Source of the DNA: Bog-877 sp050734135
Lineage (GTDB): Bacteria; Chloroflexota; Dormibacteria; Aeolococcales; Bog-877
DNA length: 64,000 bases
Direction: 5' to 3'
Assembly: GCA_050734135.1 (NCBI GenBank)
Contig: JBOHUG010000114.1
Span: forward strand, 118,839-182,838
Made by a program: the position numbers and the translations under genes. The notes under the pieces were generated by a model. The model did not search any database, was not told the DNA's origin, and saw only the letters and a list, made by a program, of their open reading frames with translations. Positions 17,154-25,262 of this stretch are shown here, in pieces; positions within the stretch are counted from its first letter, which is position 1; each line of letters starts with the position of its first letter.

Positions 17154-17936
17154 ATGTCTCGCCCTCGGGTGATAACTGTGTGCAATCAGAAGGGCGGGGT
17201 CGGCAAGACGACAACCGCCGTGAGCCTCGGTGCCGCCCTGGCGGAGCGGGGATTGCGGGTCCTTTTGGTGGACTGCGACCCCCAGGGGAACGCCACCTCC
17301 GGGGTTGGCGTTAGGCCCACCGAGCTCGCGAATTCGATCTACGACGTTGTCGTCCTGGGACAACCCCTTCTGGAGGTCGCCATCAAGATCGAAGAGGTGC
17401 CTGGGTTGACCTTGGTCCCCTCCAACGTATCCCTGGCAGGATCGGAGTTGGAACTCGCCGAACTGCCGCTCCGCGAGTCGCGGCTGCGGCTCGCCCTGGA
17501 CGGGTTGGAGGACTTCGATTACGTCCTCCTGGACACGCCCCCGTCGCTGGGTCTGCTGACCGTCAATTGCCTGGTGGCAGCCGATTCCCTGTTGATTCCG
17601 CTTCAGTGCGAGTACTACGCCCTGGAGGGTCTCTCGCTGCTGACCCAGACCCAGACCCTGGTCCGCCAGTCGCTCAACCCGGGCCTGACCCTGGCCGGCA
17701 TCGTGCTCACCCTGTTTGATCCACGGACGATCCTCAGCTCCCAGGTGGTCAGCGAAGTTCGGCGCCAGTTCGGCGACCAGGCCTTCACCACCGTCATCCC
17801 TCGCTCGGTCCGTCTCAGCGAGGCACCCAGCCACGGCCTGCCGATCACGCTCTACGAACCAGCCGGACGGGCGGCAGCGGCTTACCGGGCCCTGGCCGAC
17901 GAACTGGTGGCTCGCACCACCGCGGTCGCTGCGTGA
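17154..17936 (+). CDS. parA: Chromosome-partitioning ATPase ParA (Soj)
   Basis: Deviant Walker ATPase that moves ParB-parS complexes. NQKGGVGKTT near the N-terminus is the deviant Walker A, VDCDPQGNAT the switch I/A' region and DYVLLDTPPSLG Walker B. About 260 residues. The frame is open from 17112, but those 14 codons translate parS itself. ATG at 17154, preceded by TATACT, is the likely start. The stop overlaps the parB GTG (GTGA). Confidence 0.95.
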   Translation: MSRPRVITVCNQKGGVGKTTTAVSLGAALAERGLRVLLVDCDPQGNATSGVGVRPTELANSIYDVVVLGQPLLEVAIKIEEVPGLTLVPSNVSLAGSELELAELPLRESRLRLALDGLEDFDYVLLDTPPSLGLLTVNCLVAADSLLIPLQCEYYALEGLSLLTQTQTLVRQSLNPGLTLAGIVLTLFDPRTILSSQVVSEVRRQFGDQAFTTVIPRSVRLSEAPSHGLPITLYEPAGRAAAAYRALADELVARTTAVAA

Positions 17937-18808
17937 CCAAGCGGCGAGGGCTGGGTCGGGGCTTGGAGCAACTGATTCCCACCGGCGCCACCGACTTCAA
18001 CCCGTTGTTGGGGGGGCAGGGCGCCCGAGACATCCCGATCGCCCTGATCGACCCCAATCCGGAGCAGCCACGCACCGAATTCGAGGAGAACTCGCTGCGG
18101 GCCCTGGCCGATTCGATCCAGACCTACGGAGTGCTGCAGCCTCTGGTGATCGAAGCGAACGGACCGAGGTTTCGCCTGGTGGCCGGGGAGCGCCGCCTGC
18201 GGGCCGCCCAGATGGCAGGTTTGGGGAGGGTGCCGGCGGTGGTCCGACCGGTTGGGCCAGATCGCGAGAAGCTGGAGATGGCGCTGGTTGAAAACCTCCA
18301 ACGGAGCGACATCTCAGCGCTCGATGAGGCGCGCGCGTTCGCGCGACTCTGCGACGTTTTCGGTCTTACCCAGGAGCAGGTTGCCCAGCGGGTTGGCAGA
18401 AGTCGCTCGGGAGTCGCCAACACCATGCGGCTCTTGCAAACCGCGCCCGCCGTGCAATTGGCGATTCAGGGCGGGCAGATAGCGCCTGCCCACGGCCGGG
18501 CGCTGCTTTCGCTCCCCGACTCAAAAGCTCAAGAAAAACTGCTGAGCCGGATCATGTCCCAGAACCTTTCGGTCCGGGAAACCGAGCGGTTGGTGACCCA
18601 GCAGTCAGCTGCTCGGCCGAGGCGGCCGGGACGCACCGCGGACGTCGCCAGCTCCGCCCTGGGAGCGATCGAAGAGGCACTCACCCGACGCCTGAGCACC
18701 CGCGTCAAACTCCTGCCCGGTCCCAACGGCCGCGGCCGAATCGTGATCGAGTATTTCTCCGAGGACGAGCTCAACGGCGTACTCGAGCGGCTGGCGATCT
18801 CCCTCTAG
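17933..18808 (+). CDS. parB: Chromosome-partitioning protein ParB (Spo0J)
   Basis: CTPase and DNA clamp that loads at parS. N-terminal RGLGRGLEQLIP is typical. The ParB/Srx CTP-binding domain has NPEQPRTEF and AGERRLRAAQMAG, and the helix-turn-helix has LTQEQVAQRVGRSRSGVANTMRLL, followed by the C-terminal dimerisation domain ending in IVIEYFSEDEL. 291 residues, standard. GTG start in a 4-nt overlap with parA, so stoichiometry is set by coupling. Confidence 0.95.
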   Translation: MTKRRGLGRGLEQLIPTGATDFNPLLGGQGARDIPIALIDPNPEQPRTEFEENSLRALADSIQTYGVLQPLVIEANGPRFRLVAGERRLRAAQMAGLGRVPAVVRPVGPDREKLEMALVENLQRSDISALDEARAFARLCDVFGLTQEQVAQRVGRSRSGVANTMRLLQTAPAVQLAIQGGQIAPAHGRALLSLPDSKAQEKLLSRIMSQNLSVRETERLVTQQSAARPRRPGRTADVASSALGAIEEALTRRLSTRVKLLPGPNGRGRIVIEYFSEDELNGVLERLAISL

Positions 18809-18831
18809 CCGGAGGCTCAATCCGCCCTCCC

Positions 18832-18837
18832 TATACT
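18832..18837 (+). promoter_or_regulatory. -10 element of the lepB promoter
   Basis: TATACT, exactly 6 nt before the second of two tandem GTG codons (18844), which argues for that GTG as a leaderless start. Confidence 0.5.
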
Positions 18838-18843
18838 GCCGTG

Positions 18844-19623
18844 GTGCCCACCGACCCTGCTCTCGTGCCCGATCCGGCTGGAGATCGGGGCGAGAAGGAA
18901 GTCGGGCGTCATCCCCGGTCCCTGGTGCGGGACTTGGTCGAGGTTGTCGTGCTGGCAGCCCTCATCTATCTGCTGATCGCATTTGCGATCCAGCCAGTGC
19001 ATGTCGAAGGCACCAGCATGTACCCGGGACTGCAGAACAACAACCTGCTCATCGCCGAGAAAGTGTCCCTCTACTTTGGCGGGCCCTCCCGAGGCGACAT
19101 CGTGATCATCAAACCACCGATCGCGTCCAGTGACGACTTCATAAAGCGGGTAATCGGGTTGCCCGGGGAGTGGCTTCGCATCGCCCCCAACCGGCACCAC
19201 GTCGGCCACGTCTTCATCAGCGACACCAAGCCCACCGCTGCGACCGGGGGAGTCCAGCTAACTGAGCCGTACATAAATGGGGTGTGGCAGGATGAAGTCG
19301 AGTGCTGCACTCCGACGGGCACCTTCTCGCCTCTGTTGCCGGTCACCGGGAAATGGGTGCGCATTCCCGCCCACGACTACTTTGTGATGGGTGATAACCG
19401 CAATTTTTCCGAGGATTCCCGCACCTTCGGCTTCGAGCCTGAGAGCGGCATCCGGGCCATCGCGGTGGCCCGCTTTTGGCCCCTCGACCGGCTCGGCCTA
19501 GTGCCGGGTGAACGGCCGACCGTGAGCCTCATTCTGGCAGCGGTCACTCTGCTTCCGGTGCGGCGCCTGCGTCGGCGTCGCCCTAGGGGTAGATCCAGCG
19601 GCCGCCTTCCCGCTCCCAAGTAA
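18844..19623 (+). CDS. lepB: Signal peptidase I
   Basis: Membrane-bound serine/lysine protease that removes Sec/Tat signal peptides. A transmembrane segment (about residues 35-52) precedes the catalytic Ser motif GTSMYPGL; the catalytic Lys is in FIKRVIGLPGE, and the family box is FVMGDNRNFSEDSR. A second hydrophobic stretch near the C-terminus is followed by a basic tail (RRLRRRRPRGR), so two membrane passes are likely. Start at 18844 by leaderless spacing; 18841 is the alternative. The 3' end overlaps ndk on the other strand by 41 nt. Confidence 0.92.
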   Translation: MPTDPALVPDPAGDRGEKEVGRHPRSLVRDLVEVVVLAALIYLLIAFAIQPVHVEGTSMYPGLQNNNLLIAEKVSLYFGGPSRGDIVIIKPPIASSDDFIKRVIGLPGEWLRIAPNRHHVGHVFISDTKPTAATGGVQLTEPYINGVWQDEVECCTPTGTFSPLLPVTGKWVRIPAHDYFVMGDNRNFSEDSRTFGFEPESGIRAIAVARFWPLDRLGLVPGERPTVSLILAAVTLLPVRRLRRRRPRGRSSGRLPAPK

Positions 19624-20032
19624 TCAGCTCCGCGTCACCGAAGTAGAGCGCGATCTCCTGGTCTGCTCGAGAGGGACTGTCGGAGCCATGGATCACATTC
19701 TGGCCAATATCGATCCCGAAGTCTCCACGAATGGTGCCCGGGGCTGCGGTCGCGGGATTGGTCGGTCCCATCATCGATCTCACCATGCTCACAGCGTTGG
19801 GACCCTCCCACACCATCGCCACAACCGGGGAGGATGTGATGAATTCGATGATCGCGTCGAAGAAGGGCCGCCCCCGGTGCTCCGCGTAGTGCTCGATGGC
19901 GATCTCCTGGGAGATGGCGGTTAGCTTGAGGCCGACCAGGTGCAGGCCCCGATGCTCGAAGCGACCCACCAGCTCTCCCACGAGCCCGCGCTGGACGCCG
20001 TCAGGCTTGACCAGCACCAAGGTTCTCTCCAC
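19583..20032 (-). CDS. ndk: Nucleoside diphosphate kinase
   Basis: Transfers the gamma-phosphate from NTPs to NDPs via a phosphohistidine. The N-terminus MERTLVLVKPDGVQRG, the segment VVAMVWEG and the catalytic His in NVIHGSDSP are all present. At 149 residues it is of family length. GTG at 20032 gives the conserved N-terminus and lies 8 nt after AGGAGG; a GTG six bases upstream is too close to the Shine-Dalgarno. It is on the same strand as the M16 peptidase gene (52-nt gap). Confidence 0.95.
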   Translation of the reverse strand: MERTLVLVKPDGVQRGLVGELVGRFEHRGLHLVGLKLTAISQEIAIEHYAEHRGRPFFDAIIEFITSSPVVAMVWEGPNAVSMVRSMMGPTNPATAAPGTIRGDFGIDIGQNVIHGSDSPSRADQEIALYFGDAELITWEREGGRWIYP

Positions 20033-20084
20033 GCTCACGTCCTCCTCGATTCGAGGGCTGCGCTGCTGTTGTCTGGATGCGCCA

Positions 20085-21425
20085 TCATCGCTCAACTCCG
20101 CAGGAGATCGCCTCCAACGCGGTCGAGGCGGCCAGCCCGGGCCCGACTGCGGCCAGCCGCCAGCCACTCGCCGCGAAGAGCCGATCGGCGGTTGCTTGAA
20201 CCTGCTCCGCCGACACCGACCGCACTTCGGCTATAACCTCAGCCGGAGACATGACCGAGCCGATCAGCGCCGCCTGGTGGCCGAGAAACTCAGCCATCGC
20301 GCTGGTCCCCTCCAATTGAAGCCGCAGCCGACCCTCGATCTGGGTCTTGGTTCGTTCGAGCTCCTCCGCGGTGAGCCGCTCCCGCACCAACTCCCCAACC
20401 TGGGACAGGGCGCTCCGGATGGCCGTCTCGACCTGCTCGGGCTGGGTTGCCATGTAGATCCCAAACGCTCCGGAATCGCGGTGGCGGGCGGCGAACGAAT
20501 GAATGTCGTAGGCGAGCGCCTGCCGCTCCCGAAGCTCGAGGAAGAGGCGACTGCTCATCCCCTCACCCAAGAGGGTGTTGAGAACGTCCAGAGACCAACG
20601 CTCAGGATCGAGGTACGAGGAGCAGCGCAGCCCGAGCAAGACGTGGACCTGCTCACCGCGCCGCTTGCGCACCTTGACTTCGGGCTCCGGCCGCAACGGA
20701 GGTGGGATCCCACCGTCGCTGTGGCGGCCACCAGAAGAGGGGATCGCGCCGGGTCCCTGCTCGTCGAAGCAGCGCTCGACGAGGGACTGCGCGAGATCCG
20801 GGTCGAAACCACCCGAGAGCACCACAACCACCCGGTCGGGCACGTAGTAGGCGGCTCGATAGGCACTCAGTTCCGCGGCCCCGATGCGCGCCAGGGAGGC
20901 CCTGGTGCCGGCGGGATCGCGGGCCAGGGGATGGTCGCCCCAGAGGAGCTCATCGAAGATCATCTGGACCAGGTCGCCGGGTTGGTCGAGGTACATGTGG
21001 AGCTCCTCGATCACGACGTTGCGCTCTCGCTCGGCTTCCTCGGGGGAGATCCGGGGTGCGAAGGCGAGATCGAAGAGGAGCCGCAATGCCAGCTCCAAAT
21101 GGGAGCCCGGCACCTTGGCCCAGAAGGTTGTCAGCTCCTTGTCGGTGCTGGCGTTGAGAACTCCCCCGATTCCTTCGATCGACTGGGAGACCTCACGGCT
21201 GGTGGGAAAGCGCTCAGTGCCCTTGAAGACGATGTGCTCGAGGAAGTGGGAGACGCCGGCGAGACGCTTGGTCTCCCAGCGGGAGCCGACCCGTACCAGG
21301 ATCGAGGCGGCCACCGACTCGCGCCCCGCCATCGGCGCCAGCACTAGCTGGGCCCCGTTCGCGAGCTGAACCAGCTCCCAGATCGGCTCGGAGCCGGAGT
21401 TCGCGAGAGCGGCGACCCGGCTCAC
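20085..21425 (-). CDS. M16-family zinc metallopeptidase
   Basis: Insulinase-like processing peptidase. The inverted zinc motif HFLEH lies at about residues 60-64, with the downstream glutamate in ERNVVIEEL. The second, inactive-domain half has the typical GEGMSSRLFLELRE and QALAYDIHSF. There is no signal peptide, so it is cytosolic like the PqqL/YmxG group. 446 residues, typical. GTG start 14 nt after the lipoprotein stop, so it is probably in one operon with it and jag. Confidence 0.88.
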   Translation of the reverse strand: MSRVAALANSGSEPIWELVQLANGAQLVLAPMAGRESVAASILVRVGSRWETKRLAGVSHFLEHIVFKGTERFPTSREVSQSIEGIGGVLNASTDKELTTFWAKVPGSHLELALRLLFDLAFAPRISPEEAERERNVVIEELHMYLDQPGDLVQMIFDELLWGDHPLARDPAGTRASLARIGAAELSAYRAAYYVPDRVVVVLSGGFDPDLAQSLVERCFDEQGPGAIPSSGGRHSDGGIPPPLRPEPEVKVRKRRGEQVHVLLGLRCSSYLDPERWSLDVLNTLLGEGMSSRLFLELRERQALAYDIHSFAARHRDSGAFGIYMATQPEQVETAIRSALSQVGELVRERLTAEELERTKTQIEGRLRLQLEGTSAMAEFLGHQAALIGSVMSPAEVIAEVRSVSAEQVQATADRLFAASGWRLAAVGPGLAASTALEAISCGVER

Positions 21426-21438
21426 CGGCTGTACCTAG

Positions 21439-22056
21439 TCACCCGATCTCGGCACGCTGCTGGACCCGGGCCAAGGTCAACGCATAGGCGAGGTCCAAGG
21501 TGGCCGCGTTGCCAGCGATGCGGATCTGGTTGACGACATTTGCCTGGCGCCATTCCAGAACGAACGACTGGTACTCGGTCTGATCGAGCGCCTTGGTCTC
21601 GGTGAAGGCGACTGCCTCGGCGCCGAGGGATCCGGTCGACACCTGGTCCCAACCGGCCTTGCCCAGTTGCCTCGTCGTCAGACTGAATCCGCTGACGGCT
21701 CCGGTAATCGAGCTGTAGGTGGTGGCACTGCTCGCCACCACCACCGGACCAATTACCTCCTGCGGGCTCACCTCACGAAGGAAGGTCGCGAGGTATCCAG
21801 ATTGCCTACCCTGCGCCTTGTATTGGTGTAGCACCGACCCCGATCCGGCTGCGGCCTCCCTGTTGCTAATGACGCCGGTGTTCTTGGATCCCTTCTCAAC
21901 CACAAACCCAGAGTATGGCAATTGCGACAGCTGAAGGACGAGGTGGTCCGGCGAGCTTTGGATGAGTGTCGGAGAGGTGCTACAGCCGACGACCAGGATT
22001 GCGAGGCAGGCGCCTAAGAGAGAACCTCTCCAGCTCCGATCGGAGCCCCGAATCAG
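21439..22056 (-). CDS. Predicted lipoprotein, apparent CTG or ATT start
   Basis: The frame encodes a short basic n-region, a hydrophobic stretch and a lipobox LVVGC, then about 180 soluble residues of unknown family. No ATG, GTG or TTG exists between the jag stop and the lipobox. The first in-frame TTG (21921) lies 45 codons in, beyond the lipobox, and would remove the export signal. A CTG at 22056 overlaps the jag stop as CTGA, and the next codon is ATT. GGAGAGG lies 9 nt upstream of the CTG. I annotate from the CTG. It lies between jag and the M16 peptidase on one strand. Confidence 0.5.
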   Translation of the reverse strand: MIRGSDRSWRGSLLGACLAILVVGCSTSPTLIQSSPDHLVLQLSQLPYSGFVVEKGSKNTGVISNREAAAGSGSVLHQYKAQGRQSGYLATFLREVSPQEVIGPVVVASSATTYSSITGAVSGFSLTTRQLGKAGWDQVSTGSLGAEAVAFTETKALDQTEYQSFVLEWRQANVVNQIRIAGNAATLDLAYALTLARVQQRAEIG

Positions 22057-22739
22057 AGCCCGGCCTCTCCGGCGGGCCGAATGGTCACCCGACGCTCGGC
22101 GTCGGTTCCGCTGCTCTCGGTCGCCACGTTGGGATCAGCGGCCAGGGCCAGGTGCACCGCCCGCCGTTCGTACGGCTGCATCGGCTCCAAGGTGACTGCG
22201 CGACCGCTCCGCGCCACCCCTGCGGCCATCCGCAGAGCCATCTGGGCCACGGTGTGCTCCCGGCGCTCCCGGTACCCGGCGACATCGACGATCAGCCGCG
22301 GCGCCCCGGGGGTCGGGCCTCTCTCTCCCAGCATCAGATTGACCACCGTCTGCAGTGCCCGGAGAGACTCTCCCCTCCAGCCGATCAGGATTCCTAGATC
22401 AGCACCCTCCACCGCCAGTGTGAGGGGAGCCGACTCGGGAGGTTCCGAGCCAGCGCCCTCGGGGCGCACCCGGTGCACCTGGACTTCCGCCTCGATGTCC
22501 ATCAGCCGGAGGATCATCTCCAGGTTTCTCTTCCCCAGCACCCCCTCCGGTGGGATGGCCCGGACCAGCACCCGGGCGGTGGCAGCGGAGATTCGCTCCC
22601 CCGGAATAGCCGCTCCGCCCTCGCTGACCACCTCGACCATCACCTCGCTCCGGTCCAAGCCGCCGGCCCGGCAGGCCGCGGCGGTGGCGTCCGCCACAGT
22701 CGCGCCCTCCCCCTCGAATGTCGAAGCGCTAGGTCCCAT
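22053..22739 (-). CDS. jag: Jag / KhpB-type RNA-binding protein
   Basis: SpoIIIJ-associated protein with a Jag-N domain (about residues 10-60), a KH domain containing GILIGWRGESLRALQTVVNLML, and a C-terminal R3H domain with YERRAVHLALAADPNVATES. 228 residues, ATG start 7 nt after yidC, as in most bacteria. Family members bind RNA with KhpA and affect cell-wall synthesis. Confidence 0.92.
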   Translation of the reverse strand: MGPSASTFEGEGATVADATAAACRAGGLDRSEVMVEVVSEGGAAIPGERISAATARVLVRAIPPEGVLGKRNLEMILRLMDIEAEVQVHRVRPEGAGSEPPESAPLTLAVEGADLGILIGWRGESLRALQTVVNLMLGERGPTPGAPRLIVDVAGYRERREHTVAQMALRMAAGVARSGRAVTLEPMQPYERRAVHLALAADPNVATESSGTDAERRVTIRPAGEAGL

Positions 22740-22745
22740 ACCTGC

Positions 22746-23750
22746 TCAGCGGCGCGGCCGCCCCCGCTCCCTGTTCTTTGGTCGGCGCGCCGGCGGCCGC
22801 TGAGCCGGGCGCCGGGTCGTGCCCGAAGCGCCATTGCCGGTGCTGGTGTTGGCCATCGCGATGGCGGTGGCGGGAGCGACGACCTGGGCCAGACCCATGG
22901 GGGAGTGCTTGGGGCGCCACGTTGCCCCTGGGAACCAGGGTGGCACCTTGAGTCCCCCCCAGCCCATCATGGAGAAGACCTGCAGCACCATGATTCCGCT
23001 CTGAGTGATCCAGTAGAGGCCGATCCCCTGGTTGAAGTTCAACGCGAAGACGGCGATCAGAACGGGCATCAGGTAGGTCGTCTGCCGCATGACGTTGTAC
23101 ATCTGCTTTTCCTGATCGGTCATATCCGGTCGCTGCGGCTGCATCATCATCTTCGACTGCATGAAGGTCAGCACTCCCGCCAAGATCGGGACAATGATCA
23201 AGGTGGGGTGGGCTAACAGTCCCGCCTTCAGCGCCGACTTATCGAGATTGGCGATCCAGAGAAAACTAGCGTGCCCGTGCAGAAGGCCCCCTTCGGACAG
23301 CTTGTTGATGGAGCCAAAAAGGGCATAAATGAAGGGCAACTGAATCAGCAAGGGGAAGCATCCCGACAGCTGACTCAGGGGATTTATCTGGTGGCGCTTG
23401 TACAAAGCCATCGTCTCCGCCTGGAGTTTGGTCTTGTCCTTCTTGTACTTGGCCTGAATTTCGCGCAACTCCGGTCCCATCCGTCGCTGGTCCGCTTGGA
23501 TCTTCCACTGGGTGCGGATCTGCCACCGAAAGAGGGGAAAGAGAAGACCGCGGATGGCAATGGTCAAAACGATCACCGCCAACCCAAAGGCGCCGATGGT
23601 GGCCGTTCCTCCAAACCCTTGGAAAACGTGGTCGAGGAACTGGAGCGCCACGGCGATCGGCGTCAGCAAAACGTAGAAGAAGATCGCCAGGATCGGGTTA
23701 GTGGGGGGCGGGGCGGCCGGATTGACGAAGCTCAAGAACTCAGTGCCCAT
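22746..23750 (-). CDS. yidC: Membrane protein insertase YidC/Oxa1
   Basis: Inserts membrane proteins with or without SecYEG. About 334 residues with five predicted membrane segments, of the Gram-positive/Oxa1-like length without the large periplasmic domain of proteobacterial YidC. The hydrophilic-groove arginine is in FRWQIRTQWK, and the cytoplasmic hairpin ELREIQAKYKKDKTKLQ is basic and coiled. The C-terminus is Arg/Ala/Pro-rich. ATG at 23750 lies inside the yidD 3' end (11-nt overlap). Confidence 0.93.
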   Translation of the reverse strand: MGTEFLSFVNPAAPPPTNPILAIFFYVLLTPIAVALQFLDHVFQGFGGTATIGAFGLAVIVLTIAIRGLLFPLFRWQIRTQWKIQADQRRMGPELREIQAKYKKDKTKLQAETMALYKRHQINPLSQLSGCFPLLIQLPFIYALFGSINKLSEGGLLHGHASFLWIANLDKSALKAGLLAHPTLIIVPILAGVLTFMQSKMMMQPQRPDMTDQEKQMYNVMRQTTYLMPVLIAVFALNFNQGIGLYWITQSGIMVLQVFSMMGWGGLKVPPWFPGATWRPKHSPMGLAQVVAPATAIAMANTSTGNGASGTTRRPAQRPPARRPKNRERGRPRR

Positions 23751-23982
23751 GCACGAGCTCCTCCGGCAGTGGCACCGGATCGTACCCACCCGCGTGGAAA
23801 GGATTGCAGCGCACGATCCGACGGATGCCCATCCACCAACCTCGCCGGAAGCCGTAGAGCTGAATCGCTTCGTACGTGTAGTGGGAGCAGCTGGGCTCGT
23901 AGCGGCAGGAGGACATCAGGCCAAACAGCGGGCTAATCGTCGCCTGATACCCGACGATGAACCAGAGTGAGACCTTCTTCAC
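23740..23982 (-). CDS. yidD: Membrane-protein insertion efficiency factor YidD
   Basis: 80 residues. GYQATISPLFG, CRYEPSCSHYTYEAI and RIVRCNPFHAGGYDPVP are family hallmarks. ATG overlaps the rnpA stop by 4 nt. Usual position between rnpA and yidC. Confidence 0.95.
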   Translation of the reverse strand: MKKVSLWFIVGYQATISPLFGLMSSCRYEPSCSHYTYEAIQLYGFRRGWWMGIRRIVRCNPFHAGGYDPVPLPEELVHGH

Positions 23983-24311
23983 TGCTGAGCTCCACTCGCC
24001 AGCAGCGCTTGCGCTAGCGATGCCCGTAACGCGCCCGCCGAGACGCTCACCGCTGCCTGGCGGGGGCGCACCACCACGTCAAAGGCGGCCAGGGAGATCA
24101 CGCTTTCTCTCGCCGCTGCCTGCAACTGGCGGCGCACCCGGTTGCGTACCACGGCTCCTCCGAGACGCTTGGTAACCACGATTCCGATCCGGGGGTGGCC
24201 CGCAGCATTGGACTTCACCTGGACCCGGAGCACATCGTTTCCAGCGCCTTTCCGCTCATCCCTCACAGCCTGAAAGTCGGCGGAGCGACGGAGGCGGTAC
24301 TTCCTCTTCAC
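23979..24311 (-). CDS. rnpA: Ribonuclease P protein component
   Basis: Protein cofactor of RNase P for tRNA 5' maturation. About 110 residues starting YRLRRSADFQAV, with GIVVTKRLGGAVVRNRVRRQL containing the conserved RNR motif, then FDVVVRPR. GTG at 24311 overlaps the rpmH stop (GTGA). The longer open frame upstream is antisense noise over rpmH and the origin region. Confidence 0.92.
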   Translation of the reverse strand: MKRKYRLRRSADFQAVRDERKGAGNDVLRVQVKSNAAGHPRIGIVVTKRLGGAVVRNRVRRQLQAAARESVISLAAFDVVVRPRQAAVSVSAGALRASLAQALLASGAQQ

Positions 24312-24454
24312 CGCACGGGCGCGGGTGTCAAGCGCAGCCGTCCCTTCAGGCGGCGGCGCTTGATGACGCGAACTCCCCCGGGGGTGGACATCCGAGCCCG
24401 GAACCCGTGCGTCTTCCTCCGGTATCGCTTCTTGGGCTGAAAAGTTCTCTTGAT
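24308..24454 (-). CDS. rpmH: 50S ribosomal protein L34, apparent ATC start codon
   Basis: 48 residues. After the initiator the protein reads KRTFQPKKRYRRKTHGFRAR and continues in the L34 pattern (VIKRRRLKGRLRL). The codon at the conserved initiator-Met position is ATC, not ATG/GTG/TTG, and none of those occurs in frame nearby upstream. AAGGA lies 8 nt before the ATC, a normal Shine-Dalgarno distance. Either AUC is the genuine start or the base is wrong in this sequence. The stop overlaps rnpA. Confidence 0.9.
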   Translation of the reverse strand: MKRTFQPKKRYRRKTHGFRARMSTPGGVRVIKRRRLKGRLRLTPAPVR

Positions 24455-25262
24455 GGTCGAATTCCTTCGCAGACTCGGACCTGGGGCCCAACTCAGGACC
24501 TCCCCACCGAGTCCGCCGCACGGGGTGACTCTCTCGGTAGACCGGGGCTGAGGATAGCAGACGGCGAGGCGAGGCTCCCGATCGAGCCTCGATCTCGGAG
24601 GTCCGGGCTCCAGAGCGGCGCCGCCGCAGGTCGACCAGGACACTTTGACTCCTGGTCTTCAGGAATGTCGCGAGTTGAGTCGGGCGCGCGCGCTCCCAGC
24701 CCCCTCTGCAGTCGTCGCGTGGCACAGTCGCGTGCGCCAACCGAGAGCTCCTCGGGCTAGTCCTCCGCGAAGGATGTGCCGCCGGCGCCGTTTGCCAGAG
24801 CACGGTTACCGTAGCCCCGACGAATCCATTCGACAGCTGCGGCCAGAGCCTAGTACCCGACGCCGTCCATCATGAAAAGCTAGGTCGAGATGGGTTTTCA
24901 CGCAACTGCGTCCGGCGCCGCCGTGCACCCGCCCCGATCCTGGCGGCGTGCACCGTGTCATCTTCAGCGCCGGCTGGTGGCCGAACATCCGCGCTCAGGG
25001 ACAGGTGGTAGAGGGTCGTTGGTACGGTGCCTAACACACCGGTGCGTCGCGCAATGAATGTGTGCTTTGAGGAGCGCAAACCGTTGCACGCAGGGGTGGG
25101 CGGTGCTACCATCCGGGAGCGACCGCAGGGGTGGGCCAGACCCGGTCCGAGCTTCTCTCTTCCACAGGGTGAATCTGCCCCTCAGGTGGGTTTTCCACTC
25201 CTGTGCAGAAGGTGTGAATTGCGCTTCATTCATTGCGCCTCGATCTCTCCCCGTGGCTCTTG
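24455..25262. other. rpmH-dnaA divergent intergenic region, candidate oriC
   Basis: About 800 bases without a credible gene, between divergent rpmH and dnaA. The dnaA-proximal end holds a cluster of DnaA-box-like nonamers: TCTTCCACA (25158-25166), TTTTCCACT (25191-25199) and, inverted, TTCTGCACA (25202-25210). Each differs from TTATCCACA by one or two bases. No strongly AT-rich unwinding stretch stands out, so oriC status rests mainly on gene context. Confidence 0.5.
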
